From contig DKWV01000026.1 in the NCBI GenBank assembly GCA_002491905.1, positions 1-64,000 on the forward strand: DNA of 64,000 nucleotides. The letters are read 5' to 3'. The position numbers and the translations under genes are program-made. The DNA is from Lachnospiraceae bacterium UBA7143. Its GTDB lineage: Bacteria; Bacillota; Clostridia; Lachnospirales; Lachnospiraceae. Below, in pieces: positions 8,115-17,828 of this stretch. The notes beneath the pieces are model-generated. The model saw only the letters and a list, made by a program, of their open reading frames with translations. It was not told the origin of the DNA and ran no database searches. How positions within the stretch are numbered: the stretch's first letter is position 1; each line of letters starts with the position of its first letter.

Positions 8115-9281
8115 TCATAAATCTTTTAACCTTATTCCCTTGGCCACGCTCAAAGTGATCCCTATTTCAATTAGTAGGAACATGACCGAAGAGCCTCCAT
8201 AACTGATGAAAGGGAGGGAAATTCCGGTATTGGGAATCGTGTTGGTGACCACGGCAATATTCAGAATAACCTGTACGGCGATATGTCCCATCACGCCCAC
8301 CACCAGAAGCGCGCCGTAGAGATCCGGCGCGTTGTTGGCAATAATCATCAGCCGCCATATCAGCATCAGGAACATGATGATGACGGCGATCCCGCCAAAA
8401 AGCCCCAGTTCCTCACAGATAATCGAAAAAATCATGTCATTCTGCGCCTCAGGCAGAAAGCCGCGCTTCTGCATACTCTGTCCAAGCCCCTTGCCAAGCA
8501 CGCCGCCGCTGCCGATGGCGTAGAGCGCCTGCAGCGTCTGAAAACCGGTATCGCTGGAGTATGCCTCCGGATCCAGCCAGGCCAGGACGCGGGCGCCCCG
8601 GAAATCCAGATCGTCCACATGGGCCTGCGCCGTCTGCACCACATAAAAGACCACCACCGCTGCCACGGCCACTGTTGCCGCGCCCAGTAAAAAGAACCTT
8701 TTATAGTCCGGGCAGGACACGAACAGCATCAACACCGCAATCGCCATCACGATAATCGCGGAACTTAAGTTGTTGGTAATAAAATAAATCAGACCCGCCA
8801 CCGGCACCGGAAAGCCGAGTACAACCCAGAATCCCTTTCTGGTTCGTATCTGCTTTCCCATCTTACAGATCAGGCTGGACAGAAACAGAATCATGCCTAA
8901 CTTCGCCACCTCCGCCACCTGCAGGGAGATCGGCCCTATGTACAGCCAGCGCGTCGCGCCGCCGGACGAATGGCCGAAAGGAATAATCAGTAAGATAAGC
9001 ACCACCGAGCCGATGTAGGCTGGCACTGCAAACCGCTCCCAGAAATGATAGGGGATATTCGCCACCACCATCATCGCCACAAGTCCCAGAATGGAAGCAA
9101 AAAGCTGCTGCCGCAAATATCTGGTGGAATCCCCCAGCTTTAAGTTCGCCTCATAGGAACTTGAGGAAAACACCATAACCATGCCGAATCCCACAAGAAA
9201 CAGCACGATAAACAGCAGGCTGTAGTCCATAAAGCTCTCGCCCTTTTGTTGTCCCCTGCGGGATGTGTTTCTCTGTGCCAC
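8115..9281 (-). CDS. ftsW: Septal peptidoglycan polymerase FtsW (SEDS family)
   Basis: 388 residues with about ten membrane helices. It is the SEDS glycosyltransferase that works with a class B PBP at the division septum. The C-terminal family signature SLPFISYGGSSVMFLLIEIGI-type segment is intact. Internal landmarks include LYIGPISLQVAEVAKLG and GKGLGQSMQKRGFLPEAQND. It starts 3 bp after murD. SpoVE and RodA are close paralogues; the dcw location favours the division enzyme, though it may also serve in sporulation. Confidence 0.92.
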   Translation of the reverse strand: MAQRNTSRRGQQKGESFMDYSLLFIVLFLVGFGMVMVFSSSSYEANLKLGDSTRYLRQQLFASILGLVAMMVVANIPYHFWERFAVPAYIGSVVLILLIIPFGHSSGGATRWLYIGPISLQVAEVAKLGMILFLSSLICKMGKQIRTRKGFWVVLGFPVPVAGLIYFITNNLSSAIIVMAIAVLMLFVSCPDYKRFFLLGAATVAVAAVVVFYVVQTAQAHVDDLDFRGARVLAWLDPEAYSSDTGFQTLQALYAIGSGGVLGKGLGQSMQKRGFLPEAQNDMIFSIICEELGLFGGIAVIIMFLMLIWRLMIIANNAPDLYGALLVVGVMGHIAVQVILNIAVVTNTIPNTGISLPFISYGGSSVMFLLIEIGITLSVAKGIRLKDL

Positions 9282-9284
9282 TTT

Positions 9285-10649
9285 TTAGCTCTCCTCCATC
9301 CGATTCACCAGTTCCTTAAACATCTGCCCCCTGACCTCATAGTTCGGGAACATTCCCCAGCTCGCACAGGCCGGGGATAATAAAACCGCATCTCCGGGCT
9401 CAGCCTTCTCCACGCACACCGCAAAAGCTTCCTCAAAGGTATCCGCCATCACAATATTCTGAAAACCATGCCGTCTTGCGCATTCCGCAATTTTTTCCCG
9501 CGTCTGCCCGATCAGCACCAGACACTTCACCTTGCCGTCAAACGCCTCGATCCACTCGTCGTACTGGCTCTGTTTATCGTAACCGCCTCCAATCAGCACC
9601 GTGGGCCGGTCCATCGCCCGTATCCCCTGAATGGCCGCGTCGGGATTTGTTCCCTTGGAATCATTGTAATAGTCCACCCCCCGTTTCGTCGCCACAAACT
9701 CAATCCTGTGCTCCACCGGCGTGAACTCCCGGATCACCGACAGGATTTCCTCCATCGGCACACCGCAGGCCGTCGTGACCGCCATAGCCGCCATCACGTT
9801 CTCCACGTTGCATATGCCCACCAGTTTCATATCATGTATGTCCATGAGCCTTTCACTCACACCATTCTGTGCCTGAAAGATTTCCTCCCCTTCCAGATAA
9901 AAGCCGTTCTCCAGCTTTCTCTTTGAGGAAAACCACACCACCCTTGCCGGACACCGCTCCCCGAAGGCTCTCGTGTAGCCGTTTTCATAATTCAGGACAC
10001 AGGTCTCCTCCTTCGTCTGGTTTTTACAGACCGCCTCCTTCGCCGCCGCGTAATTCTCCATCGTGTGATGGCGGTTCAGATGATCCGGCGTGATATTCAG
10101 GATCGCGGAAACCACCGGCTTAAACTTTTCGACCGTTTCCAGCTGAAAACTGCTGATCTCCGCCACCGTCACGGTCTCCTCCGTGGAATCCAGGGCTGTC
10201 ATCGTATACGGGTTCCCGATATTTCCCACCACATCCACATCCTTACAGTGAGCCGCCATAATCGCTCCCACCAGGGAGGTGGTGGTGGTTTTTCCGTTTG
10301 TCCCCGTAATGGCGATCACCGTACCCCTGCCGATCTCATAGGCCAGCTCGATCTCGCCCCAGACCTTCACGCCCCTATTTCGGAAATCCTCCACGAACGC
10401 CGTATCCGTGGGAACACCGGGACTTAAGACCACAAGCTCCACCGAGGCTTTTTGTTCCTCCGGCAGTGTCCCGATCACAATTTCCGCTTCCGTGCCGTGT
10501 GACAGTTTCCCCCGCACCTCCTCTATATCCAGCTTTTCGTTTTCATCAAACAGCAGGGGCTTCGCCCCCGCGTGGCATAAAGCCGCCACCGCTCCGATAC
10601 CGCTTAAGCCGGAGCCGACCACCAACACCTTTTTTCCCTGTAAATCCAT
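9285..10649 (-). CDS. murD: UDP-MurNAc-L-alanine:D-glutamate ligase MurD
   Basis: 454 residues. It adds D-glutamate to UDP-MurNAc-L-Ala in the cytoplasm using ATP. An N-terminal Rossmann-like domain (VLVVGSGLSGIGAVAAL) is followed by the Mur ligase ATP site ITGTNGKTTTTSLVG and the central NITPDHLNRH segment. The C-terminal domain carries NDSKGTNPDAAIQGI and LLSPACASWGMF. It lies 33 bp after mraY and 3 bp before ftsW. Confidence 0.96.
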   Translation of the reverse strand: MDLQGKKVLVVGSGLSGIGAVAALCHAGAKPLLFDENEKLDIEEVRGKLSHGTEAEIVIGTLPEEQKASVELVVLSPGVPTDTAFVEDFRNRGVKVWGEIELAYEIGRGTVIAITGTNGKTTTTSLVGAIMAAHCKDVDVVGNIGNPYTMTALDSTEETVTVAEISSFQLETVEKFKPVVSAILNITPDHLNRHHTMENYAAAKEAVCKNQTKEETCVLNYENGYTRAFGERCPARVVWFSSKRKLENGFYLEGEEIFQAQNGVSERLMDIHDMKLVGICNVENVMAAMAVTTACGVPMEEILSVIREFTPVEHRIEFVATKRGVDYYNDSKGTNPDAAIQGIRAMDRPTVLIGGGYDKQSQYDEWIEAFDGKVKCLVLIGQTREKIAECARRHGFQNIVMADTFEEAFAVCVEKAEPGDAVLLSPACASWGMFPNYEVRGQMFKELVNRMEES

Positions 10650-10682
10650 AACTTCCTCCCTCCATGCGGAGAATGCCGCTTT

Positions 10683-11642
10683 TCACGCTACCCCAAACAG
10701 CGCCACCAGACACAGCAGCGCCGTAACAATCGAAAATACGGCCACAACCCGGGTCTCCGACCACCCACACAGCTCAAAATGATGGTGGATCGGCGCCATC
10801 TTAAAGATCCGTTTGCCGCCTGTTACTTTAAAATAAGTCACTTGCATCATAACCGACAATACTTCAATTACATAGATAAAACCTACAATCACGATAAAAA
10901 GCGGCATCTGCATCATATACGCCGCGGCCGCCACAAAACCGCCGAGGGCAAGCGATCCGGTATCCCCCATAAAAACGCTGGCCGGATGCACATTGAAGAG
11001 CAGGAAACCCAAAAGCGCACCTACCACCGCACAGGTAATCGGAAAGGTGCCGCTGTCCGTCCCGATCGCAACCACCGTAAAGAAAGTCGCCACCAGCACC
11101 GTCACCGAGCTTGCCAGACCGTCCAGACCGTCCGTAAAGTTCGTGCCGTTCACCGTGCCGATCACCACGAAGAACAGAAACGGAATGTTCATCCAGCCAA
11201 AATCCAGATAAACGCCGTCCAGAAAAGGCACCTTCATGGCCAGCGAGACATCCGTATACCGCATCAGATAGTATGCAAAAACACCCGTCACCAGAAACTG
11301 CAGGGCAAACTTCTGCCACGCCCGGAGCCCCATCGAACGCTTCAGGACTACCTTGATGTAGTCATCCAGAAAACCGACCAGCCCGAAACCAAGCGTGAGA
11401 AACAGCACTGGGATAATCTCCGGGTAATCCCGCACAAAGAGAAGGGAGGTTGCCACCACACTGACTAAAATCAGAATGCCTCCCATAGTGGGCGTTCCGT
11501 TTTTCTTTAAATGGCTCTCCGGTCCTTCCGTCCGCTCCGTCTGCCCAATTTTGAGCCTGCGCAGAAAAGGGATCACCACAGGCCCCAGAAACACGCTGAT
11601 CGCGAAAGATACCAAAACCGAAATTAGAATGACACTGTTCAT
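10683..11642 (-). CDS. mraY: Phospho-MurNAc-pentapeptide transferase MraY
   Basis: 319 residues, about ten membrane helices. It moves phospho-MurNAc-pentapeptide to undecaprenyl phosphate, making lipid I. The catalytic and substrate residues are visible in GFLDDYIKV, GTNFTDGLDGLAS and FMGDTGSLALGG, and the HHH motif in APIHHHFELCGWSE. It follows the second PBP by 30 bp. Confidence 0.96.
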   Translation of the reverse strand: MNSVILISVLVSFAISVFLGPVVIPFLRRLKIGQTERTEGPESHLKKNGTPTMGGILILVSVVATSLLFVRDYPEIIPVLFLTLGFGLVGFLDDYIKVVLKRSMGLRAWQKFALQFLVTGVFAYYLMRYTDVSLAMKVPFLDGVYLDFGWMNIPFLFFVVIGTVNGTNFTDGLDGLASSVTVLVATFFTVVAIGTDSGTFPITCAVVGALLGFLLFNVHPASVFMGDTGSLALGGFVAAAAYMMQMPLFIVIVGFIYVIEVLSVMMQVTYFKVTGGKRIFKMAPIHHHFELCGWSETRVVAVFSIVTALLCLVALFGVA

Positions 11643-11672
11643 GCTTATCTCCTGCTCCTTACCACCCGTCCA

Positions 11673-13421
11673 TTACTTACCAGTATATATCTTTTCCTCC
11701 AAATATGGAAGAATATTCTCAAAAAGCTGCCTCACTACCGGCGCAGCGATCTGTCCGCCATAGTAGGTTCCCTGTGGATTATGGATGATCGCCAGCGCCA
11801 GAACCTGCGGGTTATCCGCCGGTGCGAACCCCAGAAAGGAGGCTATGTACTTGCCGCTTCCGCGGGGAAGAGTCTGGCTGGTGGCCGTCTTCCCGCCCAC
11901 CCGGTATCCCTCTACCGCACCGTTTCTGCCGCTGCCGTCGGCTACCACCTGTTCCAGGATATACCGCATCGTCTCGGACGTCTCCTCGGACACCACATGC
12001 TCCCTCACAGGATAGGTAAAGGACTGGCTGTCGCTCCCGTCCGCCGTCACCGCCCTCACCGCGAAGTGGGGCGTGATCCGCCTGCCCCCGTTTACAATGG
12101 AGGAAGCCGTGGTGGCAAGCTGGATCGGCGTGATCTGAAAGGACTGTCCGAAGGAAATAGTTGCGAGCTCCACCGGCCCGATATTTTCCATCTTATGCAT
12201 GATTGTACCCGCCTCGCCCGGCAGGTCAATCCCTGTCTTATCCAGAAGGCCGAACTGGCGGAAATAGGAGTAGTACCGCTCCACACCTATCCGAAGTCCC
12301 ACCGTAATGAAAACAGGGTTACAGGAATTCATGGTGCCCTGTACGAAAGTCTCCGCTCCGTGGCCGCCCACCTTGTGACAGCGGATCTTGCGGTCCTCCA
12401 CCATGATAAAACCGGGACAGTTGAAGGTGTCCGTGGGCTTCACCGCCCCGGATTCCAGCCCCGCCGCAGCGGTAATAATCTTAAAAGTGGAACCCGGCTC
12501 ATAGGTGTCGTTGATACAGCCGTTTCTCCACATGGCGTTTAGCAGTTCCTGCCTCTTTTTTTCGGAAAAAGCGGAGGCATCCATTCCGTTAGGGAGCGTG
12601 TAGGGATTGTTCAGGTCGAACTCCGGCACATCCACCATAGCCAGAATCTCCCCGTTCTGAGGATTCATGACAAGGATGGACACCCGGTCCGCCTCCTTAG
12701 TCTCCATAGTCTGCTTCGCAAGCTGGGTGGCATAACTCTGGATATTGATATCCAGACTGATATAAAGATCGCGGCCGCTCACCGGCTCCACCCTCTCCTC
12801 GCCCTCCTCGTCCTGCTCCACGCCCTTGGCGTCGGTCACCGTTAAGATGGTTCCCGCTTCGCCCTTCAGATATTCCTCGTAAACCACCTCAAGCCCTATG
12901 ATACCCTGATTGTCCCCGCCGGTAAACCCCAGCGCCTTGGATGCCAGCGTATCGTAGGGATAATAACGCTTGTAATCCTCATCCACCTTGACCCCGTCAA
13001 GCCCTCTGGCCCTGATAGAGTCGCCCACTGCCTTTTCCACATTGCTCTTGATCTTCTCGATGGAGGAATATTTCTCCACCCGTTTTCTGACATACTCCTC
13101 CGACAATCCCAGCTCTTTCGAGAGGACGGCAATCACCTCCTCCGCATCCTTAATCTGGCTGTGGATCACGGAAACCGTGCAGACCGTCTTATTGTCCGCC
13201 AGAATCTTACCGTTGGCATCTATGATACGCCCTCTGGCCGCTTTGATACTTCGCTCCCTCTCGTGCAGCTCCCTTGCCTTAAGCGTATAATACTCGGACT
13301 GGAACACCATCAGATAGACCAGTCTTCCCGCCAAACCCAAAAGCGCAACCACACACAGGAAAAAAACCGTCACCGTCTTACTCCTGTGGTAGGTTTTATG
13401 GTTCATCTTCCCTTCTTCCAT
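11673..13421 (-). CDS. Class B penicillin-binding protein (SpoVD/FtsI family) with KTA in place of KTG
   Basis: About 582 residues. One N-terminal membrane anchor (TVTVFFLCVVALLGLAGRLVYL), a PBP dimer domain, then a transpeptidase domain that cross-links peptidoglycan. Active-site motifs: STFK (serine nucleophile), SCN, and GGKTATSQ where KTG is expected; the DNA reads aag-acg-gcc. No C-terminal PASTA domain is present. Start: the ATG at 13421 has GTGAGG upstream; a TTG one codon earlier is possible. It is the second of two tandem class B PBPs. One of the pair should serve division and the other sporulation, but which is which cannot be told from sequence alone. Confidence 0.9.
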   Translation of the reverse strand: MEEGKMNHKTYHRSKTVTVFFLCVVALLGLAGRLVYLMVFQSEYYTLKARELHERERSIKAARGRIIDANGKILADNKTVCTVSVIHSQIKDAEEVIAVLSKELGLSEEYVRKRVEKYSSIEKIKSNVEKAVGDSIRARGLDGVKVDEDYKRYYPYDTLASKALGFTGGDNQGIIGLEVVYEEYLKGEAGTILTVTDAKGVEQDEEGEERVEPVSGRDLYISLDINIQSYATQLAKQTMETKEADRVSILVMNPQNGEILAMVDVPEFDLNNPYTLPNGMDASAFSEKKRQELLNAMWRNGCINDTYEPGSTFKIITAAAGLESGAVKPTDTFNCPGFIMVEDRKIRCHKVGGHGAETFVQGTMNSCNPVFITVGLRIGVERYYSYFRQFGLLDKTGIDLPGEAGTIMHKMENIGPVELATISFGQSFQITPIQLATTASSIVNGGRRITPHFAVRAVTADGSDSQSFTYPVREHVVSEETSETMRYILEQVVADGSGRNGAVEGYRVGGKTATSQTLPRGSGKYIASFLGFAPADNPQVLALAIIHNPQGTYYGGQIAAPVVRQLFENILPYLEEKIYTGK

Positions 13422-13492
13422 CAAAGAGAAACCTCACAAAAAGGTATTAATATAATCTATTATCCTTTTTCTGAGGTTATTCTCACTTCCCG

Positions 13493-15817
13493 CTATTCTA
13501 TTCCCTCTGGTTCCTCACCTGTTCCCGGCGGCGGAGCAGGTGACCACTCATTCCCGGATGTCTCTCCCGACTCGTCCCCGTTCGCCTCATCAGAAGACTT
13601 TCCACTGCCCACCCGGGTACCGATCTGTGGATCGTAATAATCTCCCGTACTCGGATCGACCAGATAGCCGGTCTCCGGGTCCAGAGGGAAGTTCTTCCAT
13701 TCTTCGTTGGGCCCTTTCGGTTCTTCCTCCGACCCTTGTGCGCCTTCCTCTCCCTCTGTGGGTGCGGCGCCCTCTCCTTCTTCGGAGGCACCCTCTTCGT
13801 CCCCTTCTTTCGGAATCGGATTTCCCTCCTCGTCCAGTTCTTCCTCCGGCTCCTGCGTCTGAGGCGTCCTGATCTGGATCTGGAGCTGTTCTAATTCCTC
13901 CCGCTCCTTATCGGAGAGCTCCTCCGTCATAAAGATATTCATATAGGGAAGCATCTCCGTCAGAATCTTCTTGACAATCCCGGTGGCGTATTTCGCGTCA
14001 TCCTGGAACACCACGTTGGGTCTGTCCACCACCACATAGATGACCACCTGGGGGTCATCCGCAGGCGCATAGCCCATAAAGGAAACCACATATTCGTTAT
14101 TTTTTCGGGGCAGTGTCTCCGCCGTCCCTGTTTTTCCGCCTATCATATACCCTGCCGGCCTCGCCGTATGTCCGGTGCCATGTTCCCCACTCACCACTGT
14201 GTTGCAGTACTCGATGATCGTATCGCTGGTGGAGCGGGAGATGGTCTGCTTTAGAAGTCTCGGCTCGATATTTTCTATGGTGGCACCGTCTGCAGTGGTG
14301 ATCCGGCTCGCCACATGGGGCGCATAGTAATTGCCGCCGTTGATCAGGGAGCAGAAGCCCGTAATCATCTGAATCATGGTGGCGTTAAAGGTCTGTCCGA
14401 AGGAATTGGTGGCAAGATCCGTCATACCGATGTTGTCTGCATGGTAGATCATACTCGCAGTGCGCGCCTCACCCGCCAGGTCAATGTTGGTCTTTAAGCC
14501 AAAATTAAAAGTATGCTGGTACTCCACAAATTTTTCCTTACCCAGCGCAAAAGCCACGTTCATCAGCACCACGTTACAGGAGCGTTCCACGCCCTGCTGC
14601 ACCGTGAGAGGACCGTCTCCAAAGGTCTGGTGGCATTTGATGTCGTAATCACCCACATGGAGCTTTCCCTCGCAGTTGTAGGTCTCGTTGCCGGTGATAG
14701 AGCCACTCTCCAGAGCCGCCGCCACCGTAAAAGGCTTAAACACCGATCCCGGCTCGTAGGCATCCACAATGCAGAAATTTTTCCACAGGGCGTTCAAATG
14801 CTGGTACATGACCTCATCGTTCATGGAAGCTACGGACTCCTGCGTCACATATTGCGCCACGCCGTCCGTCTTAACCCGTTTTCCGTCTTTGTCGAGCAGA
14901 GGCATCCCCACCAGATTCTCCGTGTTTCTGACATCGTTTAGGTCAAAGACCGGGTAGCTTGCCATCGCCAGCACACCGCCACTGTTTGGGTCCATAACAA
15001 TACAGCCGATGTTTTCCGCACCGTTGCCGGGCCTTGCGTTGTCCTTATAATCCTCGTTAAACTCTTTCAGATATTTCTCCACAATGGTCTGGATGTTTGC
15101 GTCCAGACTGAGCTGGATATTATTGCCGTCCTTCGCCGCGATGGTCGTCCGCTCCAGCGTGGAGTCGTCATTGAGATACCCGTACTCCCTGCCGTTTACA
15201 CCGCTTAAAATATCATTATAGTATTCCTCCAGCCCGTAAGTGCCCGCATTGTCACCCGTGGTAAAGCCGATCAGGTCACAGGCAAGTGTCCCGTTCGGAT
15301 ACTCCCGCTTATACTCATCCTCAAACCAGACACCCTTGATGTTGGCTCCCTGTTCCTCGTCCGCGCAGAACTCCTCAAAGGCCGTTTTTGCCTCGTACTC
15401 CACCCGTTTGGCCATCACATAGTAGGAGGAATCCGGGTGCCCGGCAATATAAGCCCTCACCGCCTCGGTATCAATGTCAAAGAAACGTTTCAGCGCATTT
15501 AAGGTAGGCTCCAGATACTCCTCTTTCCGAAGCAGAAGCTTCGTGTCCAGAATAACGTTGTAAACCTTATTGCTCACCGCCAGCACCGTGCCGTTGGCGT
15601 CCACAATCTCTCCACGTTTAAAAGGTATTATCGCGGAGTCATACTCCTGATGCGACAATACCTGTTTCTTGTACTCCTCACCGTTATCCCTGTTAATCAG
15701 GAACAGTCGGACACTGAGTCCCACGAAAGCCACCAGAATAAACAAAAACAGCACCAGCAGCTTCTTCTGCATTTTAATTGTAAATTTCAGTACGGAATTT
15801 CTTCTCTTATCGCCCAA
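13493..15817 (-). CDS. Class B penicillin-binding protein with long acidic tail
   Basis: 774 residues, longer than usual. A membrane anchor near residues 17-38 (KLLVLFLFILVAFVGLSVRL) precedes the dimerisation and transpeptidase domains. The active-site motifs SVFK, SCN and GGKTGTAE are all intact. After the catalytic domain (about residue 640) comes an extracellular tail of some 135 residues. It is rich in Glu, Gly and Pro (e.g. EEELDEEGNPIPKEGDEEGA), with no PASTA repeats and probably disordered. It follows ftsL by 12 bp, the place where ftsI/pbpB normally sits, so it is the best candidate for the septal transpeptidase working with FtsW. Confidence 0.92.
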   Translation of the reverse strand: MGDKRRNSVLKFTIKMQKKLLVLFLFILVAFVGLSVRLFLINRDNGEEYKKQVLSHQEYDSAIIPFKRGEIVDANGTVLAVSNKVYNVILDTKLLLRKEEYLEPTLNALKRFFDIDTEAVRAYIAGHPDSSYYVMAKRVEYEAKTAFEEFCADEEQGANIKGVWFEDEYKREYPNGTLACDLIGFTTGDNAGTYGLEEYYNDILSGVNGREYGYLNDDSTLERTTIAAKDGNNIQLSLDANIQTIVEKYLKEFNEDYKDNARPGNGAENIGCIVMDPNSGGVLAMASYPVFDLNDVRNTENLVGMPLLDKDGKRVKTDGVAQYVTQESVASMNDEVMYQHLNALWKNFCIVDAYEPGSVFKPFTVAAALESGSITGNETYNCEGKLHVGDYDIKCHQTFGDGPLTVQQGVERSCNVVLMNVAFALGKEKFVEYQHTFNFGLKTNIDLAGEARTASMIYHADNIGMTDLATNSFGQTFNATMIQMITGFCSLINGGNYYAPHVASRITTADGATIENIEPRLLKQTISRSTSDTIIEYCNTVVSGEHGTGHTARPAGYMIGGKTGTAETLPRKNNEYVVSFMGYAPADDPQVVIYVVVDRPNVVFQDDAKYATGIVKKILTEMLPYMNIFMTEELSDKEREELEQLQIQIRTPQTQEPEEELDEEGNPIPKEGDEEGASEEGEGAAPTEGEEGAQGSEEEPKGPNEEWKNFPLDPETGYLVDPSTGDYYDPQIGTRVGSGKSSDEANGDESGETSGNEWSPAPPPGTGEEPEGIE

Positions 15818-15829
15818 AAAATCACCTGC

Positions 15830-16288
15830 TTAATCCTGCTGCGGGATCTCCGCCATCTGCTTCACATAGTCGCTGTTTTCGCTGGCAAAGGAAACGATCT
15901 GTCCTTCCTGCGCATACTGCATGCCCAGCTCCTGAATCGCAATTCTCCTGATCTCCTCCAGATCCACGCTGCTCGTAATTCTGCTGTAATCCTCCTCGTT
16001 GGCAACCTTTAAGTCATTCAGCTGCCTCTCCAGCGTAGAAATATGCTTCACGCTGTTCGTGATATCCGACTGCAGCCCGATATAATATACCAGAATGATG
16101 CCAGTGGCAACCAGGGCCGCCCACAGAAAAAGAACGTAGCCGGCGCTCATGTGCTTCGCCCTCTCCCTGTTCCTTCTCACGGTATTATTTACTTTTTTCT
16201 TCGGCCTGTCATCGGTTCTTCTCTCCGGCTGTAACTTTCTTACCGTATTGCCATGCACATAGTATGCGTTTTGCCGTGTTGCTGCCAT
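15830..16288 (-). CDS. ftsL: FtsL-like septum formation protein
   Basis: 152 residues. A basic, probably disordered cytoplasmic start (RRTDDRPKKKVNNTVRRNRER) precedes one membrane helix (AGYVLFLWAALVATGIILVYY). A leucine-zipper-like extracellular coiled coil follows (SVKHISTLERQLNDLK). Sequence conservation in this family is low; the call rests on topology and on the position between rsmH and the PBP gene. FtsL forms a complex with FtsQ/DivIB and DivIC that activates septal synthesis. Confidence 0.82.
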   Translation of the reverse strand: MAATRQNAYYVHGNTVRKLQPERRTDDRPKKKVNNTVRRNRERAKHMSAGYVLFLWAALVATGIILVYYIGLQSDITNSVKHISTLERQLNDLKVANEEDYSRITSSVDLEEIRRIAIQELGMQYAQEGQIVSFASENSDYVKQMAEIPQQD

Positions 16289-16317
16289 ATTCCACGCTTC
16301 CCCTCTTTATTTCGATT

Positions 16318-17268
16318 TTACTTCCCGTCCTCTTTTCTCTTCTCAAACACCCGCAGCTTCGCGCTTTTCGCCCGGCTGTTCTCCTCCGTTTCCCGCCCGG
16401 ACGGCAGGATCGGTTTTCTCGTTATAACAGTTCCTCTCGACACCTGTCCACACACGCAGACCGGAAAATCCGGCGGGCAGGTACAGGGGTTTTCGTTTTT
16501 TCGAAAGATCGACTTTACAATCCGATCCTCCAGGGAATGGAATGTGATCACACAAAGTCTTCCACCCGGATTCAAAAGGGCAATCAGTCCGTCCAGAGAA
16601 GATTTAAGCACCTCAAGCTCCCTGTTGCACTCGATCCTTATGGCCTGAAAGGTGCGTTTGGAGGGATGTCCTCCCACTGCCCTCATCTTCGCCGGGATCG
16701 CCGCCTTTATGATCTCATTCAACTCTCCCGTAGTCTCAAGAGGCTTGTCCTTCCTTGCCGCCGCAATATGCTTCGCTATATTCTTCGCGAATTTTTCTTC
16801 GCCGTAATCCCGCAGGATCCGGGTAAGCTCCACCTCCGAGTACCCGTTTACAATTTCCTTCGCGCTTAAGCTCTGTCTCCTGTCCATCCTCATATCCAGC
16901 GCTGCGTCATATCTGTAGGAAAAACCCCGCTCCTCATTATCCAGTTGATAGGAGGAGACTCCCAGGTCCAACAGAATACCGTCCACGCCGTACACGCCGA
17001 TATCCGCAAGCGCTTTGGCCGCATTCGCGTAATTGTCGCGGATCAGGGTAACCCGCTCCCGGTAGGGTTCCAGCCGCCTTTCTGCCGCCGCAATGGCATC
17101 CTCGTCCTGATCGATCCCGATCAGCCTGCCGGTTCCCGTAAGCCTCCCGGCCACCTCGTAAGCATGTCCGCCGCCGCCCAATGTCCCGTCCAGATAAGTC
17201 CCCTGCGGTTTAATATCCAAATTCTCTATGGTTTCCTCAAGGAGCACCGAGGTGTGCTTAAACTCCAT
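16318..17268 (-). CDS. rsmH: 16S rRNA m4C1402 methyltransferase RsmH (MraW)
   Basis: 316 residues. It methylates N4 of C1402 in 16S rRNA with S-adenosylmethionine. The SAM-binding loop GTLGGGGHAYEVA and the typical LLDLGVSSYQLD and HPSKRTFQAIRIECN segments are present. It is the second gene of the dcw operon, 17 bp after mraZ. Confidence 0.97.
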   Translation of the reverse strand: MEFKHTSVLLEETIENLDIKPQGTYLDGTLGGGGHAYEVAGRLTGTGRLIGIDQDEDAIAAAERRLEPYRERVTLIRDNYANAAKALADIGVYGVDGILLDLGVSSYQLDNEERGFSYRYDAALDMRMDRRQSLSAKEIVNGYSEVELTRILRDYGEEKFAKNIAKHIAAARKDKPLETTGELNEIIKAAIPAKMRAVGGHPSKRTFQAIRIECNRELEVLKSSLDGLIALLNPGGRLCVITFHSLEDRIVKSIFRKNENPCTCPPDFPVCVCGQVSRGTVITRKPILPSGRETEENSRAKSAKLRVFEKRKEDGK

Positions 17269-17285
17269 ACTATCCTTCCTCTACC

Positions 17286-17717
17286 CTATATCCCGAGTCC
17301 GAGTTCCGCCATATGCTCCGCGATCTCATCCATGTCCTCAAATGTTGCTGTATCTTCAAAACGCTCCCTGCCCCAGATCTCGATCCGGCTGCCGACGCCG
17401 ACTAACACGACGTCTTTGGTAAGCTGTGCAAACTCCCGCAGGACATTGGGAATCAGAATCCTTCCCTGTTTGTCCACTTCCGCTTCCGTTGCTCCCGCCA
17501 GAAAAAAGCGGACGAACTGTCTGGCCTCTTTATTCGTGATGGGCAGGGATCTGAGTTTCTCTTCAAAGCGTTTCCACTCTTCGTTGTCATACACAAACAG
17601 GCAGCCGTCCAACCCCTTGGTCACCACAAAAGCGTCTCCCAGGATCTCCCGGAATTTTGAGGGGATGATCAGCCTGCCCTTTGCATCAATTGTGTGATTG
17701 TATTCTCCCATAAACAT
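17286..17717 (-). CDS. mraZ: Transcriptional regulator MraZ
   Basis: About 143 residues. It is a ring-forming DNA-binding protein with two SpoVT/AbrB-like halves, starting MFMGEYNHTIDAKGRLIIP. The second half carries VDKQGRILIPNVLREFA. MraZ represses its own dcw operon. The ATG at 17717 (AGGGTG site 7 nt upstream) gives the usual N-terminus; a TTG two codons earlier is less likely. First gene of the dcw run; promoter and operator are visible just upstream. Confidence 0.97.
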   Translation of the reverse strand: MFMGEYNHTIDAKGRLIIPSKFREILGDAFVVTKGLDGCLFVYDNEEWKRFEEKLRSLPITNKEARQFVRFFLAGATEAEVDKQGRILIPNVLREFAQLTKDVVLVGVGSRIEIWGRERFEDTATFEDMDEIAEHMAELGLGI

Positions 17718-17784
17718 GTGCAATCACCCTGCCCGCCTGTAACACCGTACCCTAGTGGTCTGCCACGAAAAGGGAATGTTGCTG

Positions 17785-17820
17785 CCACTTTACACCACTT
17801 CACTCCACTTTTCACCACTT
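17785..17820 (-). promoter_or_regulatory. MraZ operator: four repeats with 10-bp period
   Basis: CCACTT occurs at 17785, 17795, 17805 and 17815; on the minus strand AAGTGG is repeated with an exact 10-bp period. MraZ of other bacteria binds TGGGN-like direct repeats spaced one helical turn apart, so this is the expected autoregulatory site. It lies just downstream of the -10 box, where bound MraZ would block transcription start. Confidence 0.88.
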
Positions 17821-17828
17821 TTAACTCA

